Position numbers and translations under genes: made by a program. The notes beneath the pieces are model-generated. The model was not told the origin of the DNA. It saw only the letters and a program-made list of their open reading frames with translations, and did not search any database. This document shows, piece by piece, positions 55,884 through 63,845 of a DNA stretch of 64,000 bases (the stretch's first letter is position 1; each line of letters begins with the position of its first letter). The stretch covers positions 2,532,501-2,596,500 of the forward strand of contig NZ_JALKBF010000001.1 in the NCBI RefSeq assembly GCF_023016085.1, in the 5' to 3' direction. Source of the DNA: Aliiroseovarius sp. F47248L. Lineage in GTDB: Bacteria; Pseudomonadota; Alphaproteobacteria; Rhodobacterales; Rhodobacteraceae.

Positions 55884-55911
55884 AAAGCCCCGATGGAAAC
55901 ATCGGGGCTTT
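55884..55911 (+). terminator. Rho-independent terminator of pnp
   Basis: A perfect 12-pair stem AAAGCCCCGATG/CATCGGGGCTTT with a GAAA tetraloop is followed by more Ts, 21 bases after the pnp stop. Confidence 0.95.
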
Positions 55912-56119
55912 TTTCTTGTGATTACATGACGTTGTATAACATCGACTACGATGAACAGCTCCCACCAAACTGATTGCTACTCTACTAGGATCTGCCTTAT
56001 TGTCGTCCCAAATCAGTTTCAAATTGGGGCGGCATATTTTTGAATGAGGGTTGATGAGTGAAGCACCTTACAACATGTTTTTTCGTTAGGGAGGCGCGGC
56101 AGGTTGTCGGCGGATTTAG

Positions 56120-58072
56120 ATGGCACTGAGACACGTATCGCCAGGTGATTTCTCAATCCAGCTCACGCATGGTTTTTCAAAGTATTTTGGTGAGCCTCTG
56201 GGAGCAGCGTTCAACCTCGGCTCTGATCGCACAATTTATTACAACGTCGACTACATTTCTGATGCTGGCGGCTGGTTCGCCGAAAAAGCTTTGGACGCTT
56301 GGGCAGCTGTGTCGGGTATCAACTTCGTTGCCTCAAGTTACAGCAATGCGGATATCAGGTTCGGTCAAAGCGACTCATCAGGCGCTTATGCTACCACATA
56401 CTTCGATGGTTATGGTGACATCACCCAAGCGAATGTAAACATTCCCAACTGGTGGATCAGTGGTGATAGCTACAACTTGAACAGCTACGGCTATCAAACT
56501 TATCTGCACGAGATCGGGCACGCATTGGGACTTGGGCACGCTGGTAACTACAACGGTCTGGCCAGCTTTCCGTATGACGCCAAATTTGCGAATGACAGTT
56601 GGCAAATGAGCGTGATGTCCTACTTCTCCCAAACAGATAACCCGAATGTGAACGCTTCTTTTGCCTATGTTTTGACGCCAATGGCCGCCGACATAATCGC
56701 TATAAACAGGCTTTATGGCCTTCCCAACGGTGGCGATAAAGTCAACACCAGCAACACTGTCTGGGGCCTCAATTCGAACGCACAAGGCCCGGCTGCAAAT
56801 TTCTCGCTGCAACAGCCCGCGATGACAATGACGATTTTCGATCAGGGCGGTAATGACACCTTGGATGTTTCAAATACTGGACATTACCAAGTGATAAATT
56901 TGAAGCCAGGCCACTTTTCAAGTGTCTACGGTAAATCCAATAACATCTACATTGATCGCTTGTCTCACATCGAAAACGCGGCAGGCGGCAATGGTGTCGA
57001 CAAGATGATCGGTAACGCTTTTGCCAACAAGTTGTCGGGTGGCGCGGGCGCCGACAAAATATATGGCGGCGGCGGCAATGACGAACTGCGCGGCGAACAT
57101 GGTGCTGATGTTCTGTTTGGTGAAAGCGGTATCGACACAATCTTCGGTGACGTGGGTTGGGATATCATTCGCGGTGGCGACGGCTCCGACAACATCTATG
57201 GCGGTAGCGGCAACGATGCCCTGATCGGTGAGCGGGGACACGATTTTATTCAGGGCGGCGATGGCAACGATGATATCCGAGGCGGCTTGAATAACGATAC
57301 CCTGTATGGGAATGCCGGAGGCGACAGAATCTTAGGAGAGGACGGACTAGATACAATCTTCGGCGATGTAGGATGGGATATCATTCGTGGCGGCTCAGGT
57401 TCGGACAATATTGACGGAGGTCGCGGCGATGACGCCCTGTTTGGTGATCGCGGGCATGATCTGGTGAAGGGAGGGGATGGCAACGACACAATCCACGGCG
57501 GCATGGATAACGACACGCTGCTTGGCGGCGTAGGAGCCGACAATATCTATGGCGGGCATGGCAGGGACACAATCTATGGGGGTAGTGACGCAGATCTGAT
57601 TTCAGGTGGTGATGGTAACGACCAAATCTATGGTGACGCAGGCGCTGATGCGTTGATTGGAAATTCCGGGAATGATGTCATCTTTGGTGGGGATGGCAAC
57701 GACCTCATGGCTGGTGGGTACGGATTCGACGTGTTGATTGGCGGTGCAGGAAATGATCGTCTAAATGGCGAGGCTTCACGCGACCGTCTGAACGGAGGTC
57801 AAGGCCATGATGTCATGATCGGTGGACCGGGTGGCGACACGTTCTACTTCAACGATGGTAATGACGTTGTTCAAGATTTCTCGGACGCACAGGGTGACAT
57901 TATTGAAATCGACAGCGCACTGGTGTCGACCTCGAATGTCGCAAGTTTCATCGCATCCAATGCCTCGAGTGATGGACACCACACGACGATTACATTCGAC
58001 AATGGCGACACGCTAATGTTGCTGGGCGTCACAGACCCGAACTCAATTGTGGATGACGTCTTTTTTGTGTGA
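56120..58072 (+). CDS. Secreted serralysin-like M10 metalloprotease with RTX repeats
   Basis: The 650-residue protein has a zinc peptidase domain with HEIGHALGLGHAG (about residues 129-141, HExxHxxGxxH) and the Met-turn region SVMSYFSQ. About 32 RTX nonapeptides follow, ending near residue 590, then a C-terminal type I secretion-like end (DTLMLLGVTDPNS). There is no N-terminal signal peptide, as expected for type I secretion; no transporter genes are in the window. Within the repeats two successive 72-residue blocks (nucleotides 57131-57346 and 57347-57562, eight nonapeptides each) are near copies. The start ATG has a weak purine site. Codon use is visibly more AT-rich than the neighbours, suggesting an acquired gene. 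Confidence 0.92.
   Translation: MALRHVSPGDFSIQLTHGFSKYFGEPLGAAFNLGSDRTIYYNVDYISDAGGWFAEKALDAWAAVSGINFVASSYSNADIRFGQSDSSGAYATTYFDGYGDITQANVNIPNWWISGDSYNLNSYGYQTYLHEIGHALGLGHAGNYNGLASFPYDAKFANDSWQMSVMSYFSQTDNPNVNASFAYVLTPMAADIIAINRLYGLPNGGDKVNTSNTVWGLNSNAQGPAANFSLQQPAMTMTIFDQGGNDTLDVSNTGHYQVINLKPGHFSSVYGKSNNIYIDRLSHIENAAGGNGVDKMIGNAFANKLSGGAGADKIYGGGGNDELRGEHGADVLFGESGIDTIFGDVGWDIIRGGDGSDNIYGGSGNDALIGERGHDFIQGGDGNDDIRGGLNNDTLYGNAGGDRILGEDGLDTIFGDVGWDIIRGGSGSDNIDGGRGDDALFGDRGHDLVKGGDGNDTIHGGMDNDTLLGGVGADNIYGGHGRDTIYGGSDADLISGGDGNDQIYGDAGADALIGNSGNDVIFGGDGNDLMAGGYGFDVLIGGAGNDRLNGEASRDRLNGGQGHDVMIGGPGGDTFYFNDGNDVVQDFSDAQGDIIEIDSALVSTSNVASFIASNASSDGHHTTITFDNGDTLMLLGVTDPNSIVDDVFFV
57131..57562 (+). 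repeat. Tandem 216-base higher-order repeat inside the RTX metalloprotease
   Basis: Two consecutive 72-residue blocks (216 bases each) share the same eight-nonapeptide order, beginning with IDTIFGDVGWDIIRGG and LDTIFGDVGWDIIRGG respectively. The divergence at most third positions shows it is not a recent duplication. Confidence 0.85.
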
Positions 58073-58141
58073 ACTACGCATTGCTGGCTGCAAAGTCACC
58101 TGCACCGGAAAATCAAAGAACCTTCAAAACACATAAAGTCT

Positions 58142-58168
58142 AAAGTCCGGGTGGAAACACCGGGCTTT
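58142..58168 (+). terminator. Terminator-like hairpin after the RTX metalloprotease gene
   Basis: An AAAGTCCGGGTG/CACCGGGCTTT stem with one wobble pair and one bulged base closes a GAAA tetraloop, about 70 bases after the protease stop. The trailing T-tract is short (TTTATTC), so termination strength is uncertain. Confidence 0.5.
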
Positions 58169-58194
58169 ATTCAATTTGCTAGGCTTTCTCTCCG

Positions 58195-58659
58195 ATGACG
58201 CAATGTGCGTCACAATCGGAATGGTCTGCACGTCCGTCCAGACTCGTTCGGTTAGTTCAGCAACATTCTGGAAAAGAAAATGCCAACATAAGCCGCGAAA
58301 ACGCGCGCGTTTCAATTTTGCTTTCAACTGACTGCGCATTGACATCAATGCTCAGTTATCGAAGCCAGTTACGCAAGCTCTACAGCGTCGCCAAGGTTAA
58401 CCCTTTGGATCTATCCAAGCAGCATATATTGAACATCTACGTCGCAGCATTTACTGCGCCCACCCTACCGAAAATCAACGGTAAAGAGGTAACCGTGACA
58501 CCCTTTCATGCTTTAGCAAAAGGCATGGTCCCCTCCTCAGAGGTAAACACCTTGAGCCTATACGCCACCTTGCTGCCGCGAACTGAAAGCAGCTTCAAGC
58601 CTTCACTACCAAGACATTTATGCGTTGCTCACAGTAAAGGCCCATCTTTTGAAGCATGA
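58195..58659 (+). CDS. Doubtful 154-codon open frame
   Basis: An open frame of 154 codons with ATG at 58195 gives a protein with no recognised domain. It starts within the region just after the protease terminator hairpin, has no clear ribosome site and contains an ordinary but unhelpful residue mix (SQLRKLYSVAKVNPLDLSKQ). It may be a decayed gene or a chance frame. Confidence 0.2.
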   Translation: MTQCASQSEWSARPSRLVRLVQQHSGKENANISRENARVSILLSTDCALTSMLSYRSQLRKLYSVAKVNPLDLSKQHILNIYVAAFTAPTLPKINGKEVTVTPFHALAKGMVPSSEVNTLSLYATLLPRTESSFKPSLPRHLCVAHSKGPSFEA

Positions 58660-58733
58660 CTTCTATTTCATTGCGAGAGATGGGATCACCGCAATCTTCC
58701 AAGCTATCTTTCTGAATCGGTATTTTATGGTTC

Positions 58734-58755
58734 TGCGCCCGGAAATCCGGGCGCA
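58734..58755 (-). terminator. Hairpin just after the PotC-like permease gene
   Basis: A perfect 10-pair inverted repeat TGCGCCCGGA/TCCGGGCGCA with a two-base centre lies six bases after the permease stop. There is no T-run on the minus strand side, so it may protect the message end as much as terminate it. Confidence 0.6.
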
Positions 58756-58761
58756 TAAAGC

Positions 58762-60024
58762 CTAGTTGCTGCCGCCACCAATATTGCCCGGATCAAAGAC
58801 ACCTCCGAAACCGGAATTATTGGACGACCCATCCTCTGATGGCGCAGAGTTTTCCTCGCCGCCTTGCAATGTTCTCGGCGCAAACACACCGCCAAAGCCA
58901 GAGTTATTGGACGGTTTTGGCGCCGTCGCCGCGCCGTCTTTCGGTTCCTCCGCGGCTTTGGCCTCAGCATCGCGTTTGCGCTGATCGCGCAGTTCCTGAA
59001 TACGTTGTTGGATTTCCAGACGCTTCTGTTCCTGCACGTTGGCGATACACTGTTGCGGGCTATAGACTGTCGCTGTTCCGACCACGGCAATGGTGGCGAT
59101 CGCGAAAACAACCAACGCGACGGCAGCAGCATTCCCGGTGAAGAAACCAGGAAGTCTAACACCACCGGTGACATCACCAACGGTTGCTCCGTCCCGACGG
59201 GCCCTCGCGACAACCTCTTTGCGCTTGATATTCGCTTCATTGAACAAGGCTGCAAAGACCGTCAGCACAACAATCATAAACGCCAACGCCGAGATTGCGG
59301 GCGTGATACCATAGCGCACTTTCTGTGCCAGTTCGATGGTCAGCGTTGGATATTCGCCAAATGTGAATGTGGTAGTGTTGTAGTTCTCGAACGACGCCAG
59401 AAACGCCAGCACCGCCGCCGACGCAATTGCCGGGCGCATGAATGGCAAGAGGATTTTGCGGAACGCCTGTGCGTGAGTTGCACCAAGGTCCAGTGCCGCC
59501 TCGGTCAGCGCCAGGTCGTAGCGTTGCAGGCGCGCGACCAGCACCAACATGCAATAACTGGCGATGAATGTGGATTGACCGATGATCGTCAGAAATAGCC
59601 CGTTTGACAGAAAGCTATCCGCCCCGAGCCCCAGCATCCGGTTAATCCGGTCCCAGAAAACCAAGGTTGAAATGCCAAGCACCACGCCCGGAATCAGGAT
59701 CGGTGCGATGATGATCGTGTAATAGGTTGCGCGCAGCTTTGGCCATATTTGCGTCAGCATCAGTGCGCCTGCCAACCCCATCGACACCGACAGGATAATC
59801 GTGCCGATCCCCACAAGGATCGAGTTCTTGATGCCATTCAGAATGCGTTCGTCCTGAAACAGGGCTGAGAACCATTCAAAAGTCAGACACTCCCACGGGG
59901 TTGCCCGCGGAAAGCTGGGCGAGTTGAACGCGGTGATCGACATGATCACAAGCGGACCAAGCAGATAGGCGAAGAAGATCGCCAGATAGATCCAGATCGA
60001 GATACGGATGACAGGATTGTTCAT
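58762..60024 (-). CDS. Polyamine-type ABC transporter permease (PotC/YdcV-like) with a long C-terminal tail
   Basis: The 420-residue protein has a normal binding-protein-dependent permease core in residues 1-265: six hydrophobic helices and the EAA loop EAALDLGATHAQAFRKILLP (about 175-194), which contacts the ATPase. Residues 270-420 are an unusual extension. It has a seventh hydrophobic helix (about 298-320), an Arg/Glu/Ala-rich coiled coil (328-360) and two copies of SNNSGFGGVF (372-381 and 401-410) in a Gly/Ser/Asn-rich end. If the core has both ends inside, the tail is periplasmic. ATG 60024 overlaps the upstream permease stop (ATGA). It is the last gene of the operon. Confidence 0.85.
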   Translation of the reverse strand: MNNPVIRISIWIYLAIFFAYLLGPLVIMSITAFNSPSFPRATPWECLTFEWFSALFQDERILNGIKNSILVGIGTIILSVSMGLAGALMLTQIWPKLRATYYTIIIAPILIPGVVLGISTLVFWDRINRMLGLGADSFLSNGLFLTIIGQSTFIASYCMLVLVARLQRYDLALTEAALDLGATHAQAFRKILLPFMRPAIASAAVLAFLASFENYNTTTFTFGEYPTLTIELAQKVRYGITPAISALAFMIVVLTVFAALFNEANIKRKEVVARARRDGATVGDVTGGVRLPGFFTGNAAAVALVVFAIATIAVVGTATVYSPQQCIANVQEQKRLEIQQRIQELRDQRKRDAEAKAAEEPKDGAATAPKPSNNSGFGGVFAPRTLQGGEENSAPSEDGSSNNSGFGGVFDPGNIGGGSN

Positions 60025-60941
60025 TTGCCGATATCCCCCATGTTCACCTTGAACAGGCGCATCACGGCCAGAACCAGCAGGATACAGGTCACCAGAAGCA
60101 CAATCGCGTAAGCCGCACCTTGCGGCCAATCAGAGTTGTCGTTGAACTGCTGATAGATCAGCTGCGTGAACCAGAGGGACGATGGGCCACCAAGGATTTG
60201 CGGCGCGGCCAGCGCACCGGCAGACAGCATGAACACCATCGTACATCCCGAACTGATGCCGGGTTTGGCGTAAGGGATCACCACGCGTTTGTGGATTCGC
60301 CACCATGGGGCGCCAAGGTCGCGGGCGGCCTCGATCTGGTTGTGATCAAGGCTTTCGATCACGTTATAGATCGGGAAGATCATCAGAAGGATGTAGGCAT
60401 ATCCAAGGCCCGCATAGAGCGCGATGTCGTTGCGGATGAAGTCAAACGGCGTATCGAAAATGCCGGTGCCAACCAGCAACGTGTTCAGGACGCCGCTTTC
60501 CCCGAATATGATACGTAGCGCAAAGGCGCGAAGGATTTCGTTTATCCAATAGGGAATGATCAACATCAACGCAAAAATGCGGATATGATTGCCCTTTGTC
60601 TGTCCCAGATAATAGGCAATTGGATAACACAGGATCAGATTAAAGATGGTCACGCAAACCGCCGCAACCAGCGTGCGGAAAAACACTTTCAGGTCGACGG
60701 CGTTGTAATCCTGACTGCCGCCTTCCGGCCCGTATATCAGGTATTTGTAATTCTCTAGCGTATAGACGTCCTTTGGCCCTCCGATCTCGGGTGGGGGCAG
60801 GTTCGGGCGGAACGAGAAGTCGAGCATCGACAGCTGCGGCAGGATGATCAGGCCAATGGTCCAGAACAGGACCAGCCCCAGCATCACTGACCCCATCATC
60901 GTGCCGTTTCGGTTGAAAAACTCCCGCAGGAAACTTGGCAT
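60021..60941 (-). CDS. Polyamine-type ABC transporter permease (PotB/YdcU-like)
   Basis: The 306-residue permease subunit begins MPSFLREFFNRNGTMMG and has about six hydrophobic helices, with the loop ESLDHNQIEAARDLGAPWW as the EAA motif (about 212-230). It pairs with the PotC-like protein encoded downstream, which overlaps it by four bases. The ATPase gene ends 9 bases upstream. Confidence 0.92.
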   Translation of the reverse strand: MPSFLREFFNRNGTMMGSVMLGLVLFWTIGLIILPQLSMLDFSFRPNLPPPEIGGPKDVYTLENYKYLIYGPEGGSQDYNAVDLKVFFRTLVAAVCVTIFNLILCYPIAYYLGQTKGNHIRIFALMLIIPYWINEILRAFALRIIFGESGVLNTLLVGTGIFDTPFDFIRNDIALYAGLGYAYILLMIFPIYNVIESLDHNQIEAARDLGAPWWRIHKRVVIPYAKPGISSGCTMVFMLSAGALAAPQILGGPSSLWFTQLIYQQFNDNSDWPQGAAYAIVLLVTCILLVLAVMRLFKVNMGDIGK

Positions 60942-60950
60942 GACGACCCC

Positions 60951-62063
60951 CTATTCCGCAGCCAGTTCGCCGGCGGGGACAACCACAGCATTGGCGACCT
61001 CGTATTCCAGCGTCATGGCTTGCCCGGTGTGATCGTCGAAGGATTGACCATGATTGGGGATCGCGACTTTGATTTCCTTGCCGCCGTCACCTTCCATGAA
61101 GATGTTGAAGGTGTTTCCTTCGAATTCCTCATGGGTCACTTGCGCGGTAACAAAGTTTTCGCCCTTGGTTCCCGTCGGGGCAAGATCCAGCGCTTCGGGA
61201 CGGATGAACATCATCGCGTCGTCGCCAACATTCATTTTGCCTAAGTTCGCGGTCGAAATACGAGAGCGCAGATCGCCAGAACGGTTGGTGCGGATCAGCG
61301 CCTCGTTTCCATTGACCTCTAGCACCTTGCCACGAAACACATTGTTTTCACCCACGAAAGATGCGGCAAAGGCGGTTGCCGGGTCGTTATAGATCGTCTT
61401 GCCATCGCCGATCTGGTCAATGACACCGGCGCGCATCACAGCGATGTCGTCTGACATGGTCAGTGCCTCGCCTTGGTCGTGGGTGATGTAAATAAACGTG
61501 ATGCCCACACGCTTTTGAATCTCGCGCAGCTCGGTGCGCATATGTTGGCGCAGCTTCAGGTCAAGCGCCGACAAGGGTTCGTCCAGCAGCAGCACGTGAG
61601 GTTCGGCACACAACGCACGCGCAATTGCCACACGCTGACGTTGACCGCCGGAAAGCTCGCTGGGCAACTTGTCGCCCTGATCAGACAGCGCGATCATGTC
61701 CAGCAATTCATCGGCCCGCTTGCGACGTTCCTTGGCCGACGCACCCGCAATCTCCATCGAGAACGTGATGTTTTCCCATACCTTCATCAGCGGGAACAGG
61801 GCAAGGTTTTGGAAGATCAAAGCTGTTGGGCGTTTGTTCGGCCCGATACCCTTCATGTTGTTACCACCGATCAGGACATTGCCCTCGCTGGGTTCAAGAA
61901 ACCCAGACACAGCGCGCAGGATGGTGGTCTTGCCGCAACCCGACGGCCCAAGGAACGAAAAGAAGTCGCCCCCATTGATGTGCACATTCGCATCGCGCAC
62001 GGCGACGAAATCCCCAAAGCGGATCCACAGATTTTCGAGATCAACGCCTACTCCGGCACTCAT
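60951..62063 (-). CDS. Polyamine-type ABC transporter ATP-binding protein (PotA-like)
   Basis: The 370-residue ATPase has Walker A GPSGCGKTTILR, the signature SELSGGQRQRVAIARAL and Walker B HVLLLDEPLSALD, then a C-terminal TOBE domain (VRVATR-type, KVAIPNHGQSFDDHTGQAM). The substrate class is polyamine or a related cationic molecule by family. GGAGA eight bases ahead supports ATG 62063. It follows the binding-protein gene by 124 bases. Confidence 0.93.
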   Translation of the reverse strand: MSAGVGVDLENLWIRFGDFVAVRDANVHINGGDFFSFLGPSGCGKTTILRAVSGFLEPSEGNVLIGGNNMKGIGPNKRPTALIFQNLALFPLMKVWENITFSMEIAGASAKERRKRADELLDMIALSDQGDKLPSELSGGQRQRVAIARALCAEPHVLLLDEPLSALDLKLRQHMRTELREIQKRVGITFIYITHDQGEALTMSDDIAVMRAGVIDQIGDGKTIYNDPATAFAASFVGENNVFRGKVLEVNGNEALIRTNRSGDLRSRISTANLGKMNVGDDAMMFIRPEALDLAPTGTKGENFVTAQVTHEEFEGNTFNIFMEGDGGKEIKVAIPNHGQSFDDHTGQAMTLEYEVANAVVVPAGELAAE

Positions 62064-62187
62064 ATGGCTTCTCCCCATGCACGGATTTCACACACCCCTC
62101 TTGCGGGGCGCCGCTCCGTGTTCATCGTTTCGTTCTGAGTTGTGACACTCCCCCATCCGTAGACGGGAGAGCGCAGCATCAAGGCGA

Positions 62188-63321
62188 TCAGGCGCTCTTG
62201 AACTTATTGACGAACTCGGTCCGCACATCGGCATACCAGGGCGCTTCCGCCGGCCACGGGTTCAGGTTGGCCAGGCTGTCACCGGGATAGGCTTCCGAGA
62301 AGTTCTTTTTATAGGTGTCACCCGAATAGGTGTCCGCCCCAAGAACGGGCGAGTTATAGCCATGGCTGTCAATCGCCTTGCCTGCAGGTTCCTGACGATA
62401 AGCATAGTCAATGAAGGCATAGATCTGGTCCATGTTCTCGGCACCGACGGGCATCGACATGCCATCGACCCATGCCATGGCACCTTCGACCGGTGCCTGA
62501 TAATGCACAGGCTCTCCTGCAGACTTCAGGGCCAGCGGTGGACCATCCCATGTCTGGCCAACCACGACGCCTTCGTTTAGTAGACCGTTCTTCTGCGTGT
62601 CCGCGTCGTTCCAGATCAGCTTGATGCGGTCCTTGCGGGCGACGCACCAATCGGTGACCTGACCCCAGACCTTGCGCATCGTTTCCTCATCTTCATATGC
62701 CGCCCAGATCGAACCCGGATCCATCTCGCCCGAGGCTTCCATGTAAAGACCAGCGCCCAGCATCATCGAGTGCGCGCGGCCCATGGTCTTGCCAGCATTT
62801 TCTTCCGACCATACGTCTCCGTAGCTTGGCGCATCACCAGCAGGCAGCCACAAGTCGGTGCGATAGGCGATGCCCTCGGTGCCCCAGATATGCGGCAGCC
62901 AATGAGCACCTGCATCCCCGAAGTTCCATGCGTCGGTGCCGATTTTCGCCATCGCGGGGTTTACCGCATCAATGTTGACCTTCGACAGATCAAACGGTTG
63001 CAGAAGCTCAAGCGGGCCCCATTGCAGCGATCGGTTGTTGGTTGGCGAGATAATGTCGAAGCCCTGGCCTTTCGTGGCCTTCATCTTGTTAATGATCTCT
63101 TCGTTCGAGCCGATTCCGGTATAATTCACCTTGATCCCGGTTTCCGCTTCAAAGCCCGCAATGAACTCAGGCGGCAGATAATCCGACCACATCAGGATGT
63201 TAACTTCACCCGACGATGCCAACGCGCGCTTTACATAAAGCGGTGTGGCAAGCGCCGCAGCCCCCATTGTGGTAGCCCCTTTCAGCACCGACCGGCGGCT
63301 GAATTTGGTATCCGTTGTCAT
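62188..63321 (-). CDS. Polyamine-type periplasmic binding protein (PotD-like)
   Basis: The 377-residue protein has a twin-arginine-type signal (RRSVLKGATTMGAAALATP), unusual since PotD is normally Sec-exported, and the solute-binding core NILMWSDYLPPEFIAGFEAE, with aromatic and acidic ligand pocket residues. It captures spermidine, putrescine or an analogue; the ligand is not shown. GGGAGAATAAA precedes ATG 63321. It is the first gene of the transporter operon. Confidence 0.92.
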   Translation of the reverse strand: MTTDTKFSRRSVLKGATTMGAAALATPLYVKRALASSGEVNILMWSDYLPPEFIAGFEAETGIKVNYTGIGSNEEIINKMKATKGQGFDIISPTNNRSLQWGPLELLQPFDLSKVNIDAVNPAMAKIGTDAWNFGDAGAHWLPHIWGTEGIAYRTDLWLPAGDAPSYGDVWSEENAGKTMGRAHSMMLGAGLYMEASGEMDPGSIWAAYEDEETMRKVWGQVTDWCVARKDRIKLIWNDADTQKNGLLNEGVVVGQTWDGPPLALKSAGEPVHYQAPVEGAMAWVDGMSMPVGAENMDQIYAFIDYAYRQEPAGKAIDSHGYNSPVLGADTYSGDTYKKNFSEAYPGDSLANLNPWPAEAPWYADVRTEFVNKFKSA

Positions 63322-63845
63322 TTTATTCTCCCGTTGATTATGTTTTTTCTGTTTTTGTTTTGTGCCGCCAGTCTTTGTCATTATCCCGGCATGAAATAGC
63401 GCCAGCTGGAAACGCCCAATCAGTCCAGTTCACGCCGCATGACCGTCGATACGGTTTTTGCGGCAGACATCGCGCAGCAAGACCCAGCCAATGCAAGCAC
63501 GAACGCCCACCATTGCGCCCCTCACGCGGGGTGCCAGTTTCAGAACGCATATAGACCATCGATCAAGAAAGAATCGATTTCATGGCACGCGACTCTGCGA
63601 CGAATGTTTAAGTTTCATGCCCCATCACCACTGCTGTCAACACTTTGCCAATCAACTCTTTTATCAACACTCTATGCACTTGGACGTTGATCAAGCTGGG
63701 TCCGTCACAGCTTCATCAAGTATTTCTTGATGGTGGCCGGGTTTTCCTCAACCCTCCTCACAGGTTTAAGAATGGTTCGTGCCATGTTCTTCTGATCGGA
63801 TGACAGACGGCGACATGAACCATCTACAACACTGGGATTGACGGC
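63322..63845. other. Regulatory region between the transporter operon and the sulfatase gene
   Basis: These 524 bases separate two divergent transcription units and hold no supported gene. TGATCAAG-like half-sites recur near 63556 and 63688, ATCGAT copies flank a nine-base spacer near 63556-63576, and a perfect inverted repeat lies at 63714-63732. This layout suggests binding sites for one or more regulators controlling both sides. Confidence 0.4.
63714..63732. promoter_or_regulatory. Perfect inverted repeat, possible operator
   Basis: CATCAAG and CTTGATG form a perfect seven-base inverted repeat around a TATTT spacer, 114 bases upstream of the sulfatase ATG. Such 7-5-7 symmetry is common for dimeric repressors. 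No regulator gene is visible in the window to pair with it. Confidence 0.4.

Larger units (their letters stand above)
58073..58761. other. Gene-poor stretch between the RTX protease and the ABC operon
   Basis: The 689 bases are more AT-rich than their surroundings. A terminator-like hairpin for the protease gene (AAAG...CTTT around 58142-58168, loop GAAA) is present near the start. A 154-codon frame (58195-58659) has no recognisable family, poor codon pattern and no ribosome site. The region looks like intergenic or decayed DNA. Confidence 0.5.

Noticed and set aside
57131..57562. CRISPR-like direct repeats
   Set aside because: The periodicity is codon-based (27 bases) inside an RTX coding region, with no unique spacers.
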